Shown here: piece after piece, positions 45,459 through 55,086 of the stretch
How the letters are laid out: each line of letters begins with the position of its first letter
Position numbering within the stretch: position 1 is the first letter of the stretch
From: Pseudomonas helmanticensis
GTDB lineage: Bacteria > Pseudomonadota > Gammaproteobacteria > Pseudomonadales > Pseudomonadaceae
Direction of reading: 5' to 3'
Assembly (NCBI RefSeq): GCF_900182985.1
Contig: NZ_FXUY01000001.1
Location: 1,054,001 to 1,118,000 of the forward strand
DNA length: 64,000 nt
Made by a program: the position numbers and the translations under genes
Notes under the pieces: generated by a model
Seen by the model: the letters and a program-made list of their open reading frames with translations, nothing else
Told to the model about the DNA's origin: nothing
Databases searched by the model: none

Positions 45459-47123
45459 ATGCGCGATTACTTGTCTGCCACCACACAGTTCAACTATCAG
45501 CACACCGTGGAAGCCGCGCTCAGCGGTTCGCTTGAGGCACTCAACGCCTGCGTCGAATGCTGTGACCGTCACGCGTTGCCGGGGCGTATCGCGTTGTTCT
45601 GGGAAGGCCGCGACAGCGCCAGTGCGACATACACCTTCAGCGACCTGCAGGACAAAGCCGCGCGTTTCGCCAACTTCCTCCTCGCCCAAGGCGTGCAGAA
45701 GGGTGACAAGGTCGCCGGCCTGCTGCCGCGCAACATCGAATTGCTCATCACCGTGCTCGCCACCTGGCGCATCGGCGCGGTCTATCAGCCTCTGTTCACC
45801 GCATTCGGCCCCAAGGCTCTTGAACATCGGCTGAACAGCTCCGGCGCCAAAGTCGTGGTCACCGATGCGGTCAACCGGCCGAAACTCGCCGACGTCGCCG
45901 ATTGCCCGACCCTCGTCACCGTCGGCGGCGCCAAAGGCCAGGGCATCGTCCGTGGCGATTTCAGTTTCTGGGCCGAACTGGCCAATTATTCCAACGTCTG
46001 CGAACCGGTGCTGCTGACCGGCGAAGACCCGTTCCTGCTGATGTTCACATCGGGCACTACCGGCCCGTCGAAAGCGCTGTCGGTACCGCTGAAAGCCATC
46101 GTCGCCTTTCAGAGCTACACCCGCGATGCCGTCGATCTGCGCCCGGAAGATGCGTTCTGGAACGTCGCCGATCCGGGTTGGGCTTATGGCATTTATTTCG
46201 GCGTTACCGGTCCGTTGTCGATGGGCCACCCGATCACCTTCTACGATGGCCCGTTCACCCTCGAAAGCACCTGCCGGGTGATCAACAAGTACGGCATCAC
46301 CAACCTCACCGGTTCGCCGACGGCTTATCGCCTGCTGATCGCTGGCGGTGATGAGTTTGCCAAGGCAATCAAGGGCAAGCTGCGCATTGTCAGCAGCGCC
46401 GGCGAACCGTTGAACCCGGAAGTGATCCGCTGGTTCGCCGACAACCTCGGCGTGGTCATTCATGATCACTACGGCCAGACCGAACTGGGCATGGTGCTGT
46501 GCAACCACCACGGCCTCGAACACCCGGTACACATCGGTGCCGCCGGTTTCACCTCGCCGGGCCATCGCATTGTTGTGCTCGATGAGCATTACAACGAACT
46601 CGGCGTCGGCCAGCCGGGCATCCTCGCCATCGACCGCGCGCAATCGCCCATGTGCTGGTTCGGCGGCTACCAAGGCGCGCCAACCAAAGCCTTCGTCGGC
46701 GATTACTACTTGAGCGGCGACACCGTGGAATGGAACCCGGACGGCAGCATCAGCTTCGTCGGTCGCAGCGATGACGTGATCACCACTTCCGGCTACCGGG
46801 TCGGCCCGTTCGACGTGGAAAGCGCGCTGATCGAACACCCGGCGGTAGTCGAAGCGGCGGTCGTCGGCAAACCGGACCCGGAGCGCACGGAACTGGTCAA
46901 AGCCTTTGTCGTGCTCAGTGCGCAATACCGCGCGGCGCCGGAGCTGGCCGAAGAACTTCGTCAATACGTGCGCAAGCGTCTGGCCGCGCATTCGTACCCG
47001 CGTGAAATCGAATTTGTCAGCGAATTGCCCAAAACCCCGAGTGGCAAATTGCAGCGCTTTATCTTGCGCAACCAGGAAATCGCCAAGGCTCAAGAGGCCG
47101 CGGCGCATAACGTTTCAGCTTGA
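45459..47123 (+). CDS. Acyl-CoA synthetase (AMP-forming)
   Basis: This encodes a 554-residue ANL-superfamily ligase activating a carboxylic acid with ATP and CoA. The P-loop motif [11 protein letters not shown], the YGQTELG motif, [19 protein letters not shown] and the C-terminal catalytic Lys in [10 protein letters not shown] are all present. Sequence style is that of acetyl/propionyl/medium-chain ligases. It heads a plus-strand operon with SDR dehydrogenase, thiolase, acyl-CoA dehydrogenase and enoyl-CoA hydratase, an order resembling the fadDx-fadB2x-fadAx-fadB1x cluster of P. putida. A short or branched acyl substrate is inferred from the neighbours. The start at 45459 has GAGGG upstream. 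Confidence 0.9.
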   Translation: MRDYLSATTQFNYQHTVEAALSGSLEALNACVECCDRHALPGRIALFWEGRDSASATYTFSDLQDKAARFANFLLAQGVQKGDKVAGLLPRNIELLITVLATWRIGAVYQPLFTAFGPKALEHRLNSSGAKVVVTDAVNRPKLADVADCPTLVTVGGAKGQGIVRGDFSFWAELANYSNVCEPVLLTGEDPFLLMFTSGTTGPSKALSVPLKAIVAFQSYTRDAVDLRPEDAFWNVADPGWAYGIYFGVTGPLSMGHPITFYDGPFTLESTCRVINKYGITNLTGSPTAYRLLIAGGDEFAKAIKGKLRIVSSAGEPLNPEVIRWFADNLGVVIHDHYGQTELGMVLCNHHGLEHPVHIGAAGFTSPGHRIVVLDEHYNELGVGQPGILAIDRAQSPMCWFGGYQGAPTKAFVGDYYLSGDTVEWNPDGSISFVGRSDDVITTSGYRVGPFDVESALIEHPAVVEAAVVGKPDPERTELVKAFVVLSAQYRAAPELAEELRQYVRKRLAAHSYPREIEFVSELPKTPSGKLQRFILRNQEIAKAQEAAAHNVSA

Positions 47124-47139
47124 ATCAGGAATTACAGTC

Positions 47140-47901
47140 ATGCAGATCGAGAACAAGGTTTTTATCGTCACCGGCGGCGCCTCCGGCCTCGGTGCCGCCA
47201 CCGCTGAATTGCTGGTGAATGCTGGCGCCAAAGTCATGCTGGTGGACATGAACGCCGAAGCCGTCGCCGGGCAGGCTCAGCGTCTCGGCGCGCACAGCGT
47301 GGTGGCCGACATCAGTAACGAAGCCGCTGCCGAAGCCGCCGTGCAGGCAACGGTTTCAGCGTTTGGCAGCCTCAATGGCCTGGTCAACTGCGCCGGCATC
47401 GTCCGTGGCGAGAAAATCCTCGGCAAGAACGGCCCGCATGCGCTGAGCAGTTTTGCCCAGGTGATCAACGTCAATCTGATCGGCAGCTTCAACATGCTGC
47501 GTCTGGCTGCTGCAGCGATTGCCGAGTCCGAAGCCAATGCTGATGGCGAGCGCGGCGTGATCATCAACACCGCTTCGGTGGCGGCGTTCGACGGCCAGAT
47601 CGGTCAGGCGGCTTACGCTGCCTCCAAAGGCGCCATCGCCAGCCTGACCTTGCCCGCCGCGCGCGAACTGGCGCGCTTCGGTATCCGTGTGATGACCATC
47701 GCCCCGGGCATTTTCGAAACCCCGATGATGGCGGGCATGACCCCGGAAGTGCGCGACTCGCTGGCGGCCGGCGTGCCGTTCCCGCCGCGCTTGGGCAAGC
47801 CTGCCGAGTACGCTGCACTGGTTCGGCATATCATCGAAAACAGCATGCTCAACGGCGAGGTGATCCGTCTCGACGGTGCCTTGCGCATGGCCGCCAAGTA
47901 A
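47140..47901 (+). CDS. SDR 3-hydroxyacyl-CoA dehydrogenase (HSD17B10-like)
   Basis: This encodes a 253-residue short-chain dehydrogenase. The NAD motif TGGASGLG is at residues 11-18, and the catalytic Ser146, Tyr159 and Lys163 are in [23 protein letters not shown]. The sequence is close in style to type 2 3-hydroxyacyl-CoA dehydrogenases that oxidise 2-methyl-3-hydroxybutyryl-CoA in isoleucine breakdown. It starts 16 bases after the ligase stop with an AGGA site and ends 12 bases before the thiolase. Confidence 0.93.
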   Translation: MQIENKVFIVTGGASGLGAATAELLVNAGAKVMLVDMNAEAVAGQAQRLGAHSVVADISNEAAAEAAVQATVSAFGSLNGLVNCAGIVRGEKILGKNGPHALSSFAQVINVNLIGSFNMLRLAAAAIAESEANADGERGVIINTASVAAFDGQIGQAAYAASKGAIASLTLPAARELARFGIRVMTIAPGIFETPMMAGMTPEVRDSLAAGVPFPPRLGKPAEYAALVRHIIENSMLNGEVIRLDGALRMAAK

Positions 47902-47913
47902 GGAGGATTTGTC

Positions 47914-49107
47914 ATGACTATTTCCAACGATCCGATTGTTATCGTCAGCGCCGTGCGCACGCCAATGGGCGGTTTTCAGGGCGAACTGAAAAGCCTCAGC
48001 GCACCGCAACTCGGTGCTGCCGCGATCAAGGCTGCGGTGGAACGCGCCGGTGTTGCCAGCGACGCGGTTGATGAAGTGTTGTTCGGTTGCGTGTTGCCGG
48101 CGGGGCTCGGTCAGGCACCGGCGCGTCAGGCTGCATTGGGCGCCGGGCTGGATAAATCGACCCGTTGCACCACCGTCAACAAGATGTGTGGTTCGGGCAT
48201 GGAAACCACGATTCTCGCTCATGACATGTTGATCGCTGGCAGTGCCGATGTGGTGATTGCCGGCGGCATGGAAAGCATGTCCAACTCGCCGTATCTGCTC
48301 GATCGCGCCCGCGCCGGTTACCGCATGGGCCACGGCCGGGTGCTCGATTCGATGTTCCTCGATGGCCTCGAAGACGCCTACGACAAGGGCCGCTTGATGG
48401 GCACCTTCGCTGAGGATTGTGCCGAGACCAATCATTTCAGCCGCGAAGCTCAGGATGCCTTCGCCATCGCCTCGACCACCCGCGCGCAGCAGGCGATCAA
48501 GGACGGTAGCTTCAAGGACGAAATCGTCCCGCTGACCGTAACCGTTGGCAAAGAGCAGGTGCTGATCAGCCACGACGAGCAGCCGCCGAAAGCCAAGCTG
48601 GACAAGATTGCCTCGCTGAAACCAGCATTCCGCGAAGGCGGCACGGTGACGGCAGCGAACTCCAGTTCGATTTCTGACGGGGCGGCGGCGTTGGTGCTGA
48701 TGCGTCAGTCGCAGGCACAGAAACTGGGGTTGAAACCGTTGGCTGTTATTCATGGCCATGCGGCGTTCGCTGATACCCCGGGCCTGTTTCCGGTGGCGCC
48801 GATTGGTGCGATCAAGAAGCTGATCAAGAAAACCGGTTGGTCGCTGGGTGACGTCGATCTGTTCGAGGTCAATGAAGCGTTCGCTGTGGTCGGCATGGCC
48901 GCGATGACCCATCTGGAAATCCCCCACGACAAGCTCAATGTGCATGGTGGCGCTTGTGCGCTGGGCCATCCGATCGGTGCTTCCGGTGCGCGGATTCTGG
49001 TGACGTTGCTTTCGGCGCTGCGCCAGCGCCAGCTCAAACGCGGCATCGCCGCGATCTGCATCGGCGGCGGCGAAGCCACGGCCATGGCCGTGGAATGCCT
49101 CTACTAA
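47914..49107 (+). CDS. Thiolase (acetyl-CoA C-acyltransferase)
   Basis: This encodes a 397-residue thiolase that cleaves 3-ketoacyl-CoA with CoA. The nucleophilic Cys92 lies in VNKMCGSGMET; His352 (GHPIGASGAR) and Cys382 (CIGGGEA) complete the active site. Context with the HSD17B10-like dehydrogenase suggests 2-methylacetoacetyl-CoA or a short-chain ketoacyl-CoA as substrate. A GGAGG site precedes the start at 47914. Two tandem REPINs separate it from the next gene. Confidence 0.94.
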   Translation: MTISNDPIVIVSAVRTPMGGFQGELKSLSAPQLGAAAIKAAVERAGVASDAVDEVLFGCVLPAGLGQAPARQAALGAGLDKSTRCTTVNKMCGSGMETTILAHDMLIAGSADVVIAGGMESMSNSPYLLDRARAGYRMGHGRVLDSMFLDGLEDAYDKGRLMGTFAEDCAETNHFSREAQDAFAIASTTRAQQAIKDGSFKDEIVPLTVTVGKEQVLISHDEQPPKAKLDKIASLKPAFREGGTVTAANSSSISDGAAALVLMRQSQAQKLGLKPLAVIHGHAAFADTPGLFPVAPIGAIKKLIKKTGWSLGDVDLFEVNEAFAVVGMAAMTHLEIPHDKLNVHGGACALGHPIGASGARILVTLLSALRQRQLKRGIAAICIGGGEATAMAVECLY

Positions 49108-49120
49108 ACACACCACCCCT

Positions 49121-49205
49121 GTAGGAGCTGCCGCAGGCTGCGATCCTTTGACTTTGCTTTTTAAGATCAAAAGATCGCAGCCTCGTTGCACTCGGCAGCT
49201 CCTAC
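49121..49205. repeat. REPIN, family A, asymmetric arms (first of tandem pair)
   Basis: The left arm is the standard CCGCAGGCTGC type but the right arm is the GCAGCCTCGTTGCACTCGGC variant. The two arms are therefore of different sub-types. Confidence 0.88.
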
Positions 49206-49219
49206 ATGAGTTGACTTCT

Positions 49220-49317
49220 GTAGGAGCTGCCGCAGGCTGCGATCTTTTGACTTTGTTTTTTAGAAATCAAAAGCAAGATCAAAAGATCGCAGCCTCGTTG
49301 CACTCGGCAGCTCCTAC
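49220..49317. repeat. REPIN, family A, asymmetric arms (second of tandem pair)
   Basis: Same asymmetric arm combination as the copy just upstream, with a slightly longer centre. The pair looks like a local duplication. Confidence 0.88.
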
Positions 49318-49352
49318 AGGGGATTGTGGTAAACCGGATTTAAGGACTCAGC

Positions 49353-50480
49353 ATGATTCCCAACGAAGACCAAACCCAGATCCGTGACATGGCCCGGCAG
49401 TTCGCCGAGGAGCGCCTCAAACCGTTCGCCGCCGAGTGGGATCGCGAGCACCGTTTTCCCAAGGAAGCCATCGGAGAGATGGCCGAGCTGGGCTTCTTCG
49501 GCATGCTCGTGCCGGAACAGTGGGGCGGTTGCGACACCGGCTATCTGGCTTACGCCATGGCCCTGGAAGAAATCGCCGCTGGCGATGGCGCCTGCTCGAC
49601 GATCATGAGCGTGCACAACTCGGTCGGCTGCGTGCCGATCCTCAAGTTCGGCAACGACGACCAGCGTGAACGCTTCCTCAAACCGCTGGCCAGCGGCGCC
49701 ATGCTCGGTGCGTTTGCACTGACTGAACCGCAAGCCGGCTCCGACGCCAGCAGCCTGAAAACCCGCGCACGCCTCGAAGGCGATCACTACGTGTTGAACG
49801 GCTGCAAACAGTTCATCACCTCCGGGCAAAACGCCGGGATTGTCATCGTCTTTGCGGTAACCGATCCCGGTGCCGGCAAGCGCGGCATCACGGCATTCAT
49901 CGTGCCGACCGACTCACCGGGCTACAAAGTCGCACGGGTCGAAGACAAGCTCGGCCAGCACGCCTCCGATACCTGCCAGATCCTCTTCGAAGATGTGCAA
50001 GTGCCGGTGGCCAACCGTTTGGGCGAGGAGGGTGAGGGCTACAAGATCGCCTTGGCCAACCTTGAAGGCGGTCGCGTCGGCATCGCTTCGCAATCGGTGG
50101 GCATGGCCCGCGCCGCGTTCGAAGCCGCGCGTGATTATGCCCGTGAGCGCGACACCTTCGGCAAACCGATCATCGAGCATCAGGCCGTGGCCTTCCGTCT
50201 CGCCGACATGGCCACGCAGATTGCCGTTGCCCGGCAAATGGTCCACTACGCCGCAGCGCTGCGTGACAGCGGCCAACCGGCGCTGGTCGAGGCGTCGATG
50301 GCCAAGCTGTTCGCCTCTGAGATGGCTGAGAAGGTCTGTTCGATGGCGTTGCAAACCCTCGGCGGTTACGGTTACCTCAACGACTTCCCGCTGGAACGTA
50401 TCTACCGCGACGTGCGCGTCTGCCAGATCTACGAAGGCACCAGCGACATTCAGCGCATGGTCATCTCCCGCAACCTGTAA
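49353..50480 (+). CDS. Acyl-CoA dehydrogenase
   Basis: This encodes a 375-residue FAD-dependent acyl-CoA dehydrogenase. The signatures [19 protein letters not shown] and [10 protein letters not shown] lie in the middle domain. The catalytic Glu361 is in [12 protein letters not shown] near the C-terminus, the position used by short- and branched-chain members. Electrons would pass to ETF. The start at 49353 has AAGGA upstream. It belongs to the ligase-SDR-thiolase-ACAD-hydratase set, with REPINs on both sides that may set different transcript levels. Confidence 0.94.
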   Translation: MIPNEDQTQIRDMARQFAEERLKPFAAEWDREHRFPKEAIGEMAELGFFGMLVPEQWGGCDTGYLAYAMALEEIAAGDGACSTIMSVHNSVGCVPILKFGNDDQRERFLKPLASGAMLGAFALTEPQAGSDASSLKTRARLEGDHYVLNGCKQFITSGQNAGIVIVFAVTDPGAGKRGITAFIVPTDSPGYKVARVEDKLGQHASDTCQILFEDVQVPVANRLGEEGEGYKIALANLEGGRVGIASQSVGMARAAFEAARDYARERDTFGKPIIEHQAVAFRLADMATQIAVARQMVHYAAALRDSGQPALVEASMAKLFASEMAEKVCSMALQTLGGYGYLNDFPLERIYRDVRVCQIYEGTSDIQRMVISRNL

Positions 50481-50491
50481 ACCCAACCCCC

Positions 50492-50576
50492 GTAGGAGCT
50501 GCCGCAGGCTGCGATCTGTTGACTTTGATTTTTTTGAAAGAAAGATCAACTGATCGCAGCCTGCGGCAGCTCCTAC
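50492..50576. repeat. REPIN, family A
   Basis: Standard inverted arms with a T-rich centre (GACTTTGATTTTTTTG). It lies between the acyl-CoA dehydrogenase and hydratase genes. Confidence 0.9.
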
Positions 50577-50600
50577 ACGGGGCGAATTGAGGAGTTATGT

Positions 50601-51374
50601 ATGAGTTATGAAACGATTCTGCTGGAAAACCATGGCCGTGTTGGCCTGATTACCCTGAACCGCCCACAGGCTCTGAACGCCCTGAACGCGCAACTGGTCA
50701 GCGAAGTGAACCAGGCGCTCGATGCGCTGGAAGCGGACGCCAACATCGGCTGCATCGTCATCACCGGATCGAAAAAAGCCTTCGCCGCCGGCGCCGATAT
50801 CAAGGAAATGGCCGAGCTGACCTATCCGCAGATCTACATGGATGATCTGTTCAGCGACAGCGATCGCGTTGCCAACCGGCGCAAGCCGATCATCGCTGCG
50901 GTCAACGGTTTCGCCCTCGGCGGTGGCTGTGAACTGGCGCTGATGTGCGACTTCATTCTGGCCGGCGACAATGCCAGATTCGGTCAACCGGAAATCAATC
51001 TCGGCGTGTTGCCGGGCATGGGCGGCACCCAGCGTCTGACCCGCGCGGTGGGCAAGGCCAAGGCCATGGAAATGTGCCTGAGCGGGCGTTTGATTGATGC
51101 AGTTGAGGCTGAACGTTGCGGGATTGTCGCGCGCATTGTGCCGAGTGATGAGCTGCTCGATGAAGCGCTGAAAGTAGCAGCAGTGATTGCCAGCAAATCG
51201 TTGCCGATTGCGATGATGGTCAAGGAAAGCGTCAATCGTGCCTTCGAAGTGAACCTTACGGAAGGCGTGCGTTTTGAGCGCCGGGTATTCCATGCGGCGT
51301 TTGCCACCCAGGACCAGAAGGAGGGGATGGCGGCGTTTATTGCCAAGCGTGAGGCTGTGTTCCAAGGCAAGTAA
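50601..51374 (+). CDS. Enoyl-CoA hydratase
   Basis: This encodes a 257-residue crotonase that hydrates 2-enoyl-CoA to 3-hydroxyacyl-CoA. Both catalytic glutamates are present: Glu111 ([14 protein letters not shown]) and Glu131 ([16 protein letters not shown]). Length and motifs match short-chain enoyl-CoA hydratases. A GAGGAG ribosome-binding site precedes the start. It is the last plus-strand gene of the acyl-CoA cluster and is convergent with the next two genes. Confidence 0.94.
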   Translation: MSYETILLENHGRVGLITLNRPQALNALNAQLVSEVNQALDALEADANIGCIVITGSKKAFAAGADIKEMAELTYPQIYMDDLFSDSDRVANRRKPIIAAVNGFALGGGCELALMCDFILAGDNARFGQPEINLGVLPGMGGTQRLTRAVGKAKAMEMCLSGRLIDAVEAERCGIVARIVPSDELLDEALKVAAVIASKSLPIAMMVKESVNRAFEVNLTEGVRFERRVFHAAFATQDQKEGMAAFIAKREAVFQGK

Positions 51375-51392
51375 GGCGTCTAGAGCGAAAAG

Positions 51393-51720
51393 CCCCTCAC
51401 CCTAACCCTCTCCCGGAGGGAGAGGGGACTGATTGGGGGATATTGATGATCTGCGCCGACCTGAAAGAGCTTTACTGAATCCCTGATCGACCTGGTTTAT
51501 CCAATCGATAATCGACTCGGTCTTTCAGGTCGATGTATAACGCCAGACACCTCGGTCAACCCCTCCGGTGGGAGAGGGGCTGATTGGGGAATGCTTCGCA
51601 GATACGCCGACCTGAACCTGATATAGCGAATCCATAATCGACCCGGTCTTTCAGGTCGATATATGACGCCAGACACCTCGGTCGGCCCCCTCTCCCTCTG
51701 GGAGAGGGCTGGGGTGAGGG
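51393..51720. repeat. Inverted-repeat-bounded repeat element with internal tandem units
   Basis: The 362-base gap between convergent genes is filled by this element. Its left end (51393-51427, CCCTCACCCTAACCCTCTCC) is the complement of its right end (51687-51720, ending GGCTGGGGTGAGGG). Inside, a segment TAATCGACTCGGTCTTTCAG near 51507 recurs near 51633 with few changes (offset 126), each continuing through GCCAGACACCTCGGTC; a third partial end copy is at 51559-51579. It has no coding capacity and is unlike REP families A and B. Confidence 0.8.
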
Positions 51721-51736
51721 AAAGGGGCCAACACCA

Positions 51737-52888
51737 TTACATCTGGTAGTTCTTCAAGTCGCGGGCAATCACCATCCGCTGAATCTCGCTCGAGCCTTCA
51801 TAGATCTGGGTAATCCGCGCATCGCGGTAATACTTCTCGACCGGATAATCTTCCAGATAGCCATAGCCGCCATGAATCTGGATCGCCGATGAGCAGACCT
51901 TCTCGGCCATTTCCGACGCAAACAACTTGGCCTGCGAAGCCTCCGATAAACACGGTTTACCCGCCGAACGCAGCCGCGCCGCATGCAGGATCATCAAGCG
52001 CGCCGCGTTGATCTGCATGTGCATATCGGCCAACAGGTTGGCGATGCTCTGGTGTTCGTTGATCGGTTTGCCGAACTGAATACGGTCGCGCGAATAAGCC
52101 AGCGCCGCTTCAAACGCCGCACGGGCAATGCCCAATGCTTGCGCGGCGATGCCGATGCGTCCGCCCTCGAGATTGGACAAGGCAATCGCCAGACCTTTGC
52201 CGCGCTCGCCAAGCAGATTGGCTTCGGGAATGCTGCAATTGTTCAACGTCACCGCGCAGGTGTCCGACGCACGAATACCCATCTTGTGTTCGGTACGATC
52301 AACGATAAAACCGGCGGTATCGGTTGGCACCAGAAACGCCGAAAGGCCTTTCTTGCCGAGATCCGGATCGGTCACGGCAAACACGATCGCCAGTTTCGCC
52401 CGTTTGCCGTTGCTGACGAATTGCTTGGCGCCGTTGATCACCCATTGGCCATCGCGCAGTTCGGCGCGGGTGCGCAGGTTGTGCGCTTCGGAGCCGGCCT
52501 GCGGTTCGGTCAGGCAGAAGCAACCGATGGCTTGGCCGCTGGCGAGATCTGCCAGCCAGGTCTGTTTCTGCGCTTCGCTGCCGTAATTGAGCACCGGGCC
52601 GCAGCCGACCGAGTTGTGAATACTCATGAACGCGCCAGTCGCGCCGTCGCCAGCGGAGATCTCCTCGACCGCCAAGGCATAGGCCACGTAGTCGACGTAG
52701 GTACCGCCCCATTCCTCGGGCACGACCATGCCGAGCAAACCCAGCTCGCCCATCTTCGCGACCAGCGCGTCGTCGATCCAGCCAGCCTTTTCCCAGGCCT
52801 GCGCATGGGGCGCGATTTCGCCTCGGGCAAAGTCCCGGGCCATGTCGCGGATCATCACTTGTTCTTCAGTCAGTTCGAGATCGTGCAT
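51737..52888 (-). CDS. Acyl-CoA dehydrogenase (isobutyryl-CoA type inferred)
   Basis: This encodes a 383-residue FAD-dependent dehydrogenase with [34 protein letters not shown] and catalytic Glu364 in [12 protein letters not shown]. It follows the 3-hydroxyisobutyryl-CoA hydrolase gene by three bases on the same strand, so the two are cotranscribed. That pairing points to valine degradation with isobutyryl-CoA as substrate; this is contextual inference. It is convergent with the main cluster. Confidence 0.92.
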   Translation of the reverse strand: MHDLELTEEQVMIRDMARDFARGEIAPHAQAWEKAGWIDDALVAKMGELGLLGMVVPEEWGGTYVDYVAYALAVEEISAGDGATGAFMSIHNSVGCGPVLNYGSEAQKQTWLADLASGQAIGCFCLTEPQAGSEAHNLRTRAELRDGQWVINGAKQFVSNGKRAKLAIVFAVTDPDLGKKGLSAFLVPTDTAGFIVDRTEHKMGIRASDTCAVTLNNCSIPEANLLGERGKGLAIALSNLEGGRIGIAAQALGIARAAFEAALAYSRDRIQFGKPINEHQSIANLLADMHMQINAARLMILHAARLRSAGKPCLSEASQAKLFASEMAEKVCSSAIQIHGGYGYLEDYPVEKYYRDARITQIYEGSSEIQRMVIARDLKNYQM

Positions 52889-52891
52889 GGC

Positions 52892-53998
52892 TCAGCTCCC
52901 GCTCTCTGCAAAACCGTGGAAGAAACTCGCGACATGCGCAGCGTCCAGCGCGGCGAGGGTCGGCGGGTTCCAGCGAGGTGTCTTGTCTTTGTCGATCAGC
53001 AGGGCGCGCACGCCTTCGATCAGGTCACCGCGCGCGAACCACTGGCGATCCAGATGCAGTTCCAGCGCGAAGCAATGTTCCAGGCTCAGGTGCCGGCCGC
53101 GACGGAGCATTTCCAGGGTCACGGCCATGGCCAGCGGCGAACGGGTTTCCAGCAAATCAGCGGTGGTGGTTGCCCACTCATGGCTGTCGGCAACGGTCAC
53201 CGCGCGCAATTGCTCGACCATGCTCGGTACGTCGGGCAGGGCGAAGAAGTGGTCGATGGCCGGGCGCAACGCTTCAAGCGGCGCATCGGGCAGGGTTTGC
53301 ACGGCGTGTTTGGCCAACAGGTTCTGCAAGGTCTTGAGCGGCGTGTCCTGCCATTCCATCGTGTCGAGTTTTTCATCGAGCAGCGCCAGTTTGCTGCTGT
53401 CCAGATACCAGTCGGCCAGCCCGCAATACAGCGCGTCCGCCGCGCGGATCTGCACGCCGCTGACGCCCAGGTAAATCCCCAGTTCGCCGGGGATCCGTGG
53501 CAGGAAATAGCTGCCACCGACATCCGGGAAGTAACCGATGGCCACTTCCGGCATCGCCAGACGGCTCTTTTCGGTAACCACGCGCAGATCCGCGCCTTGC
53601 ACCAAGCCCATGCCGCCGCCAAGGACAAAACCGTCCATCAGCGCCAGCACCGGTTTGCGGTAGTGATGAATCGTCAGGTCGAGGGCATATTCCTCAACGA
53701 AGAAATCTTCGTGCAGCGTGTCGCCGCTTTTGAAGCTGTCGTACAGGGAACGAATATCGCCACCGGCGCAGAAGGCTTTTTCACCGGCACCGCGCAGCAC
53801 CACGGCCTGCACATCGGCGTCAGTCGCCCAGGCATCGAGCTGCTGTTGCAGCAGGCGCACCATGTCGAGGGTTATGGCATTGAGACCGGCGGGGCGGTTA
53901 AGGGTCAGGTGACCGATGTGATTGCGAACCTCGGCCAGCACTTCGTTTTGCATGGCATCCATGGACGGTGTCCGCGGGGATGAAGCCTGAGCTGTCAT
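52892..53998 (-). CDS. 3-hydroxyisobutyryl-CoA hydrolase (HIBCH-like)
   Basis: This encodes a 368-residue crotonase-superfamily protein, about 100 residues longer than a hydratase, as expected for HIBCH. The active-site residues are Glu151 (AMPEVAIGYFPDVGG) and Asp159, with oxyanion-hole segments FCAGGDIRSL and GFVLGGGMGL. HIBCH releases 3-hydroxyisobutyrate from its CoA ester in valine breakdown. GGGAG precedes the start at 53998. It is the first gene of a two-gene operon with an acyl-CoA dehydrogenase. Confidence 0.9.
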   Translation of the reverse strand: MTAQASSPRTPSMDAMQNEVLAEVRNHIGHLTLNRPAGLNAITLDMVRLLQQQLDAWATDADVQAVVLRGAGEKAFCAGGDIRSLYDSFKSGDTLHEDFFVEEYALDLTIHHYRKPVLALMDGFVLGGGMGLVQGADLRVVTEKSRLAMPEVAIGYFPDVGGSYFLPRIPGELGIYLGVSGVQIRAADALYCGLADWYLDSSKLALLDEKLDTMEWQDTPLKTLQNLLAKHAVQTLPDAPLEALRPAIDHFFALPDVPSMVEQLRAVTVADSHEWATTTADLLETRSPLAMAVTLEMLRRGRHLSLEHCFALELHLDRQWFARGDLIEGVRALLIDKDKTPRWNPPTLAALDAAHVASFFHGFAESGS

Positions 53999-54147
53999 CA
54001 GTAACTCCCTGCTTTTATTGTCTTTATTCGAGAAGCTCGCGCGCGAGCGTTACCGGATCGTAACAGTGCAAATTTGCCTTGTACAACGGGGATATCTGCA
54101 GGGCCTGTCTGCGTTTTTACCTTACCCAAAAATACACGCGGACTCAT

Positions 54148-54235
54148 GTAGGAGCTGCCGCAGGCTGCGATCTTTTGACTTTGATTTTTAGAAATCAAAA
54201 GCAAGATCAAGATCGCAGCCTGCGGCAGCTCCTGC
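54148..54235. repeat. REPIN, family A
   Basis: Standard arms; the right arm ends CTCCTGC rather than CTCCTAC. It lies beside the HPP protein stop. Confidence 0.88.
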
Positions 54236-54243
54236 ATAAGGGG

Positions 54244-54930
54244 TCAGGTGAAGGTGGCGGTAATGCTGCGGCGTTTGGCGTGCAGTTCGCTGGCGTGGAT
54301 CAGTTGTTCGAGGTCTTCGGGGGTGATGTCGATGAAGGCTTGCATGTCCGCCAAGGCGAGTTTGAGGTCTTCGGCGGTGATCGCCTGAGTGTCGACGGGC
54401 GCCACCAGCGGCGCCGGTTCGGCCGGGCGTTTCGGGTAACGGATGCGCGTCAGGTTGTTGTAGGCGAGGGCACTGAGCAGCATGCACGCGGCGCCGAGCA
54501 TCACCGGTGCCATGGCTTTCCAGTCGAGGGCGATGGTCGCGGGGTCGGCCAGCACCAGCGTCAGTGCCAACGCGCCAGCGGGTGGGTGCAGGCAACGCAG
54601 CCAGCACATCAGGATCAGCGCCATGCCCGCCGCCAGGCAAGCGCTGCCCAAGGTTCGGCCGAGTACGTGGGCCACGAGCAAGGCGACGACACCGGCAGAC
54701 AAATAACCGCCGAGAATCGACCACGGCTGGGCGAGGGCGCCAGACGACACGGCAAACAGCAACACCGCCGAGGCGCCCAGCGGACCGATCAGGTGATAGG
54801 CGACTTCATGCCCGAACACCTGCGCGCAGAACCACACGCTGAACAGCGTGCCCAACGCCATGCCGATGGCGGCGCGGCTCCATTCGGAGGGGCGGGTATT
54901 GATGGCGGCGGGCAACCAGCGTGCGAGCAT
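54244..54930 (-). CDS. HPP-family membrane protein
   Basis: This encodes a 228-residue inner-membrane protein. The family motif HPPAGALALTLVL is present, preceded by GPLGASAVLLFAV; four to five hydrophobic helices occupy residues about 20-165. A soluble tail of about 60 residues follows (DLKLALADMQAFIDITPEDL). Some HPP proteins move nitrite or other anions, but most are uncharacterised. The ATG at 54930 (MLARWLPAAINTRPSEW) with AAGGA upstream is preferred over a TTG 54 bases earlier. Confidence 0.87.
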   Translation of the reverse strand: MLARWLPAAINTRPSEWSRAAIGMALGTLFSVWFCAQVFGHEVAYHLIGPLGASAVLLFAVSSGALAQPWSILGGYLSAGVVALLVAHVLGRTLGSACLAAGMALILMCWLRCLHPPAGALALTLVLADPATIALDWKAMAPVMLGAACMLLSALAYNNLTRIRYPKRPAEPAPLVAPVDTQAITAEDLKLALADMQAFIDITPEDLEQLIHASELHAKRRSITATFT

Positions 54931-55086
54931 GTGAATCCAGTCCTTGCAACAAATTCGGGGCAAAAAAAAGGACTTGTCCGGCAATCCGGAAAGCCCTCGA
55001 AGTGTTCCAACATTGGGGGAGGAACACGCACAGTTTGCCGATCTATCTCGATGCTGACAAATTCATATTAATGCAGCTTCAGTGCA

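Noticed and set aside
45417..47108. 563-codon minus-strand open frame
   Set aside because: Exactly antisense to the acyl-CoA synthetase, which has all ANL motifs; the antisense product has none.
47356..49191. 611-codon minus-strand open frame
   Set aside because: Antisense to the SDR and thiolase genes and partly made of translated REP sequence.
51983..53983. 666-codon plus-strand open frame
   Set aside because: Antisense to the acyl-CoA dehydrogenase and HIBCH-like genes; no recognisable motif and biased composition.
54931..54984. Upstream TTG start for the HPP protein
   Set aside because: The extra 18 residues are not membrane-like and have no ribosome-binding site; the ATG at 54930 follows AAGGA.
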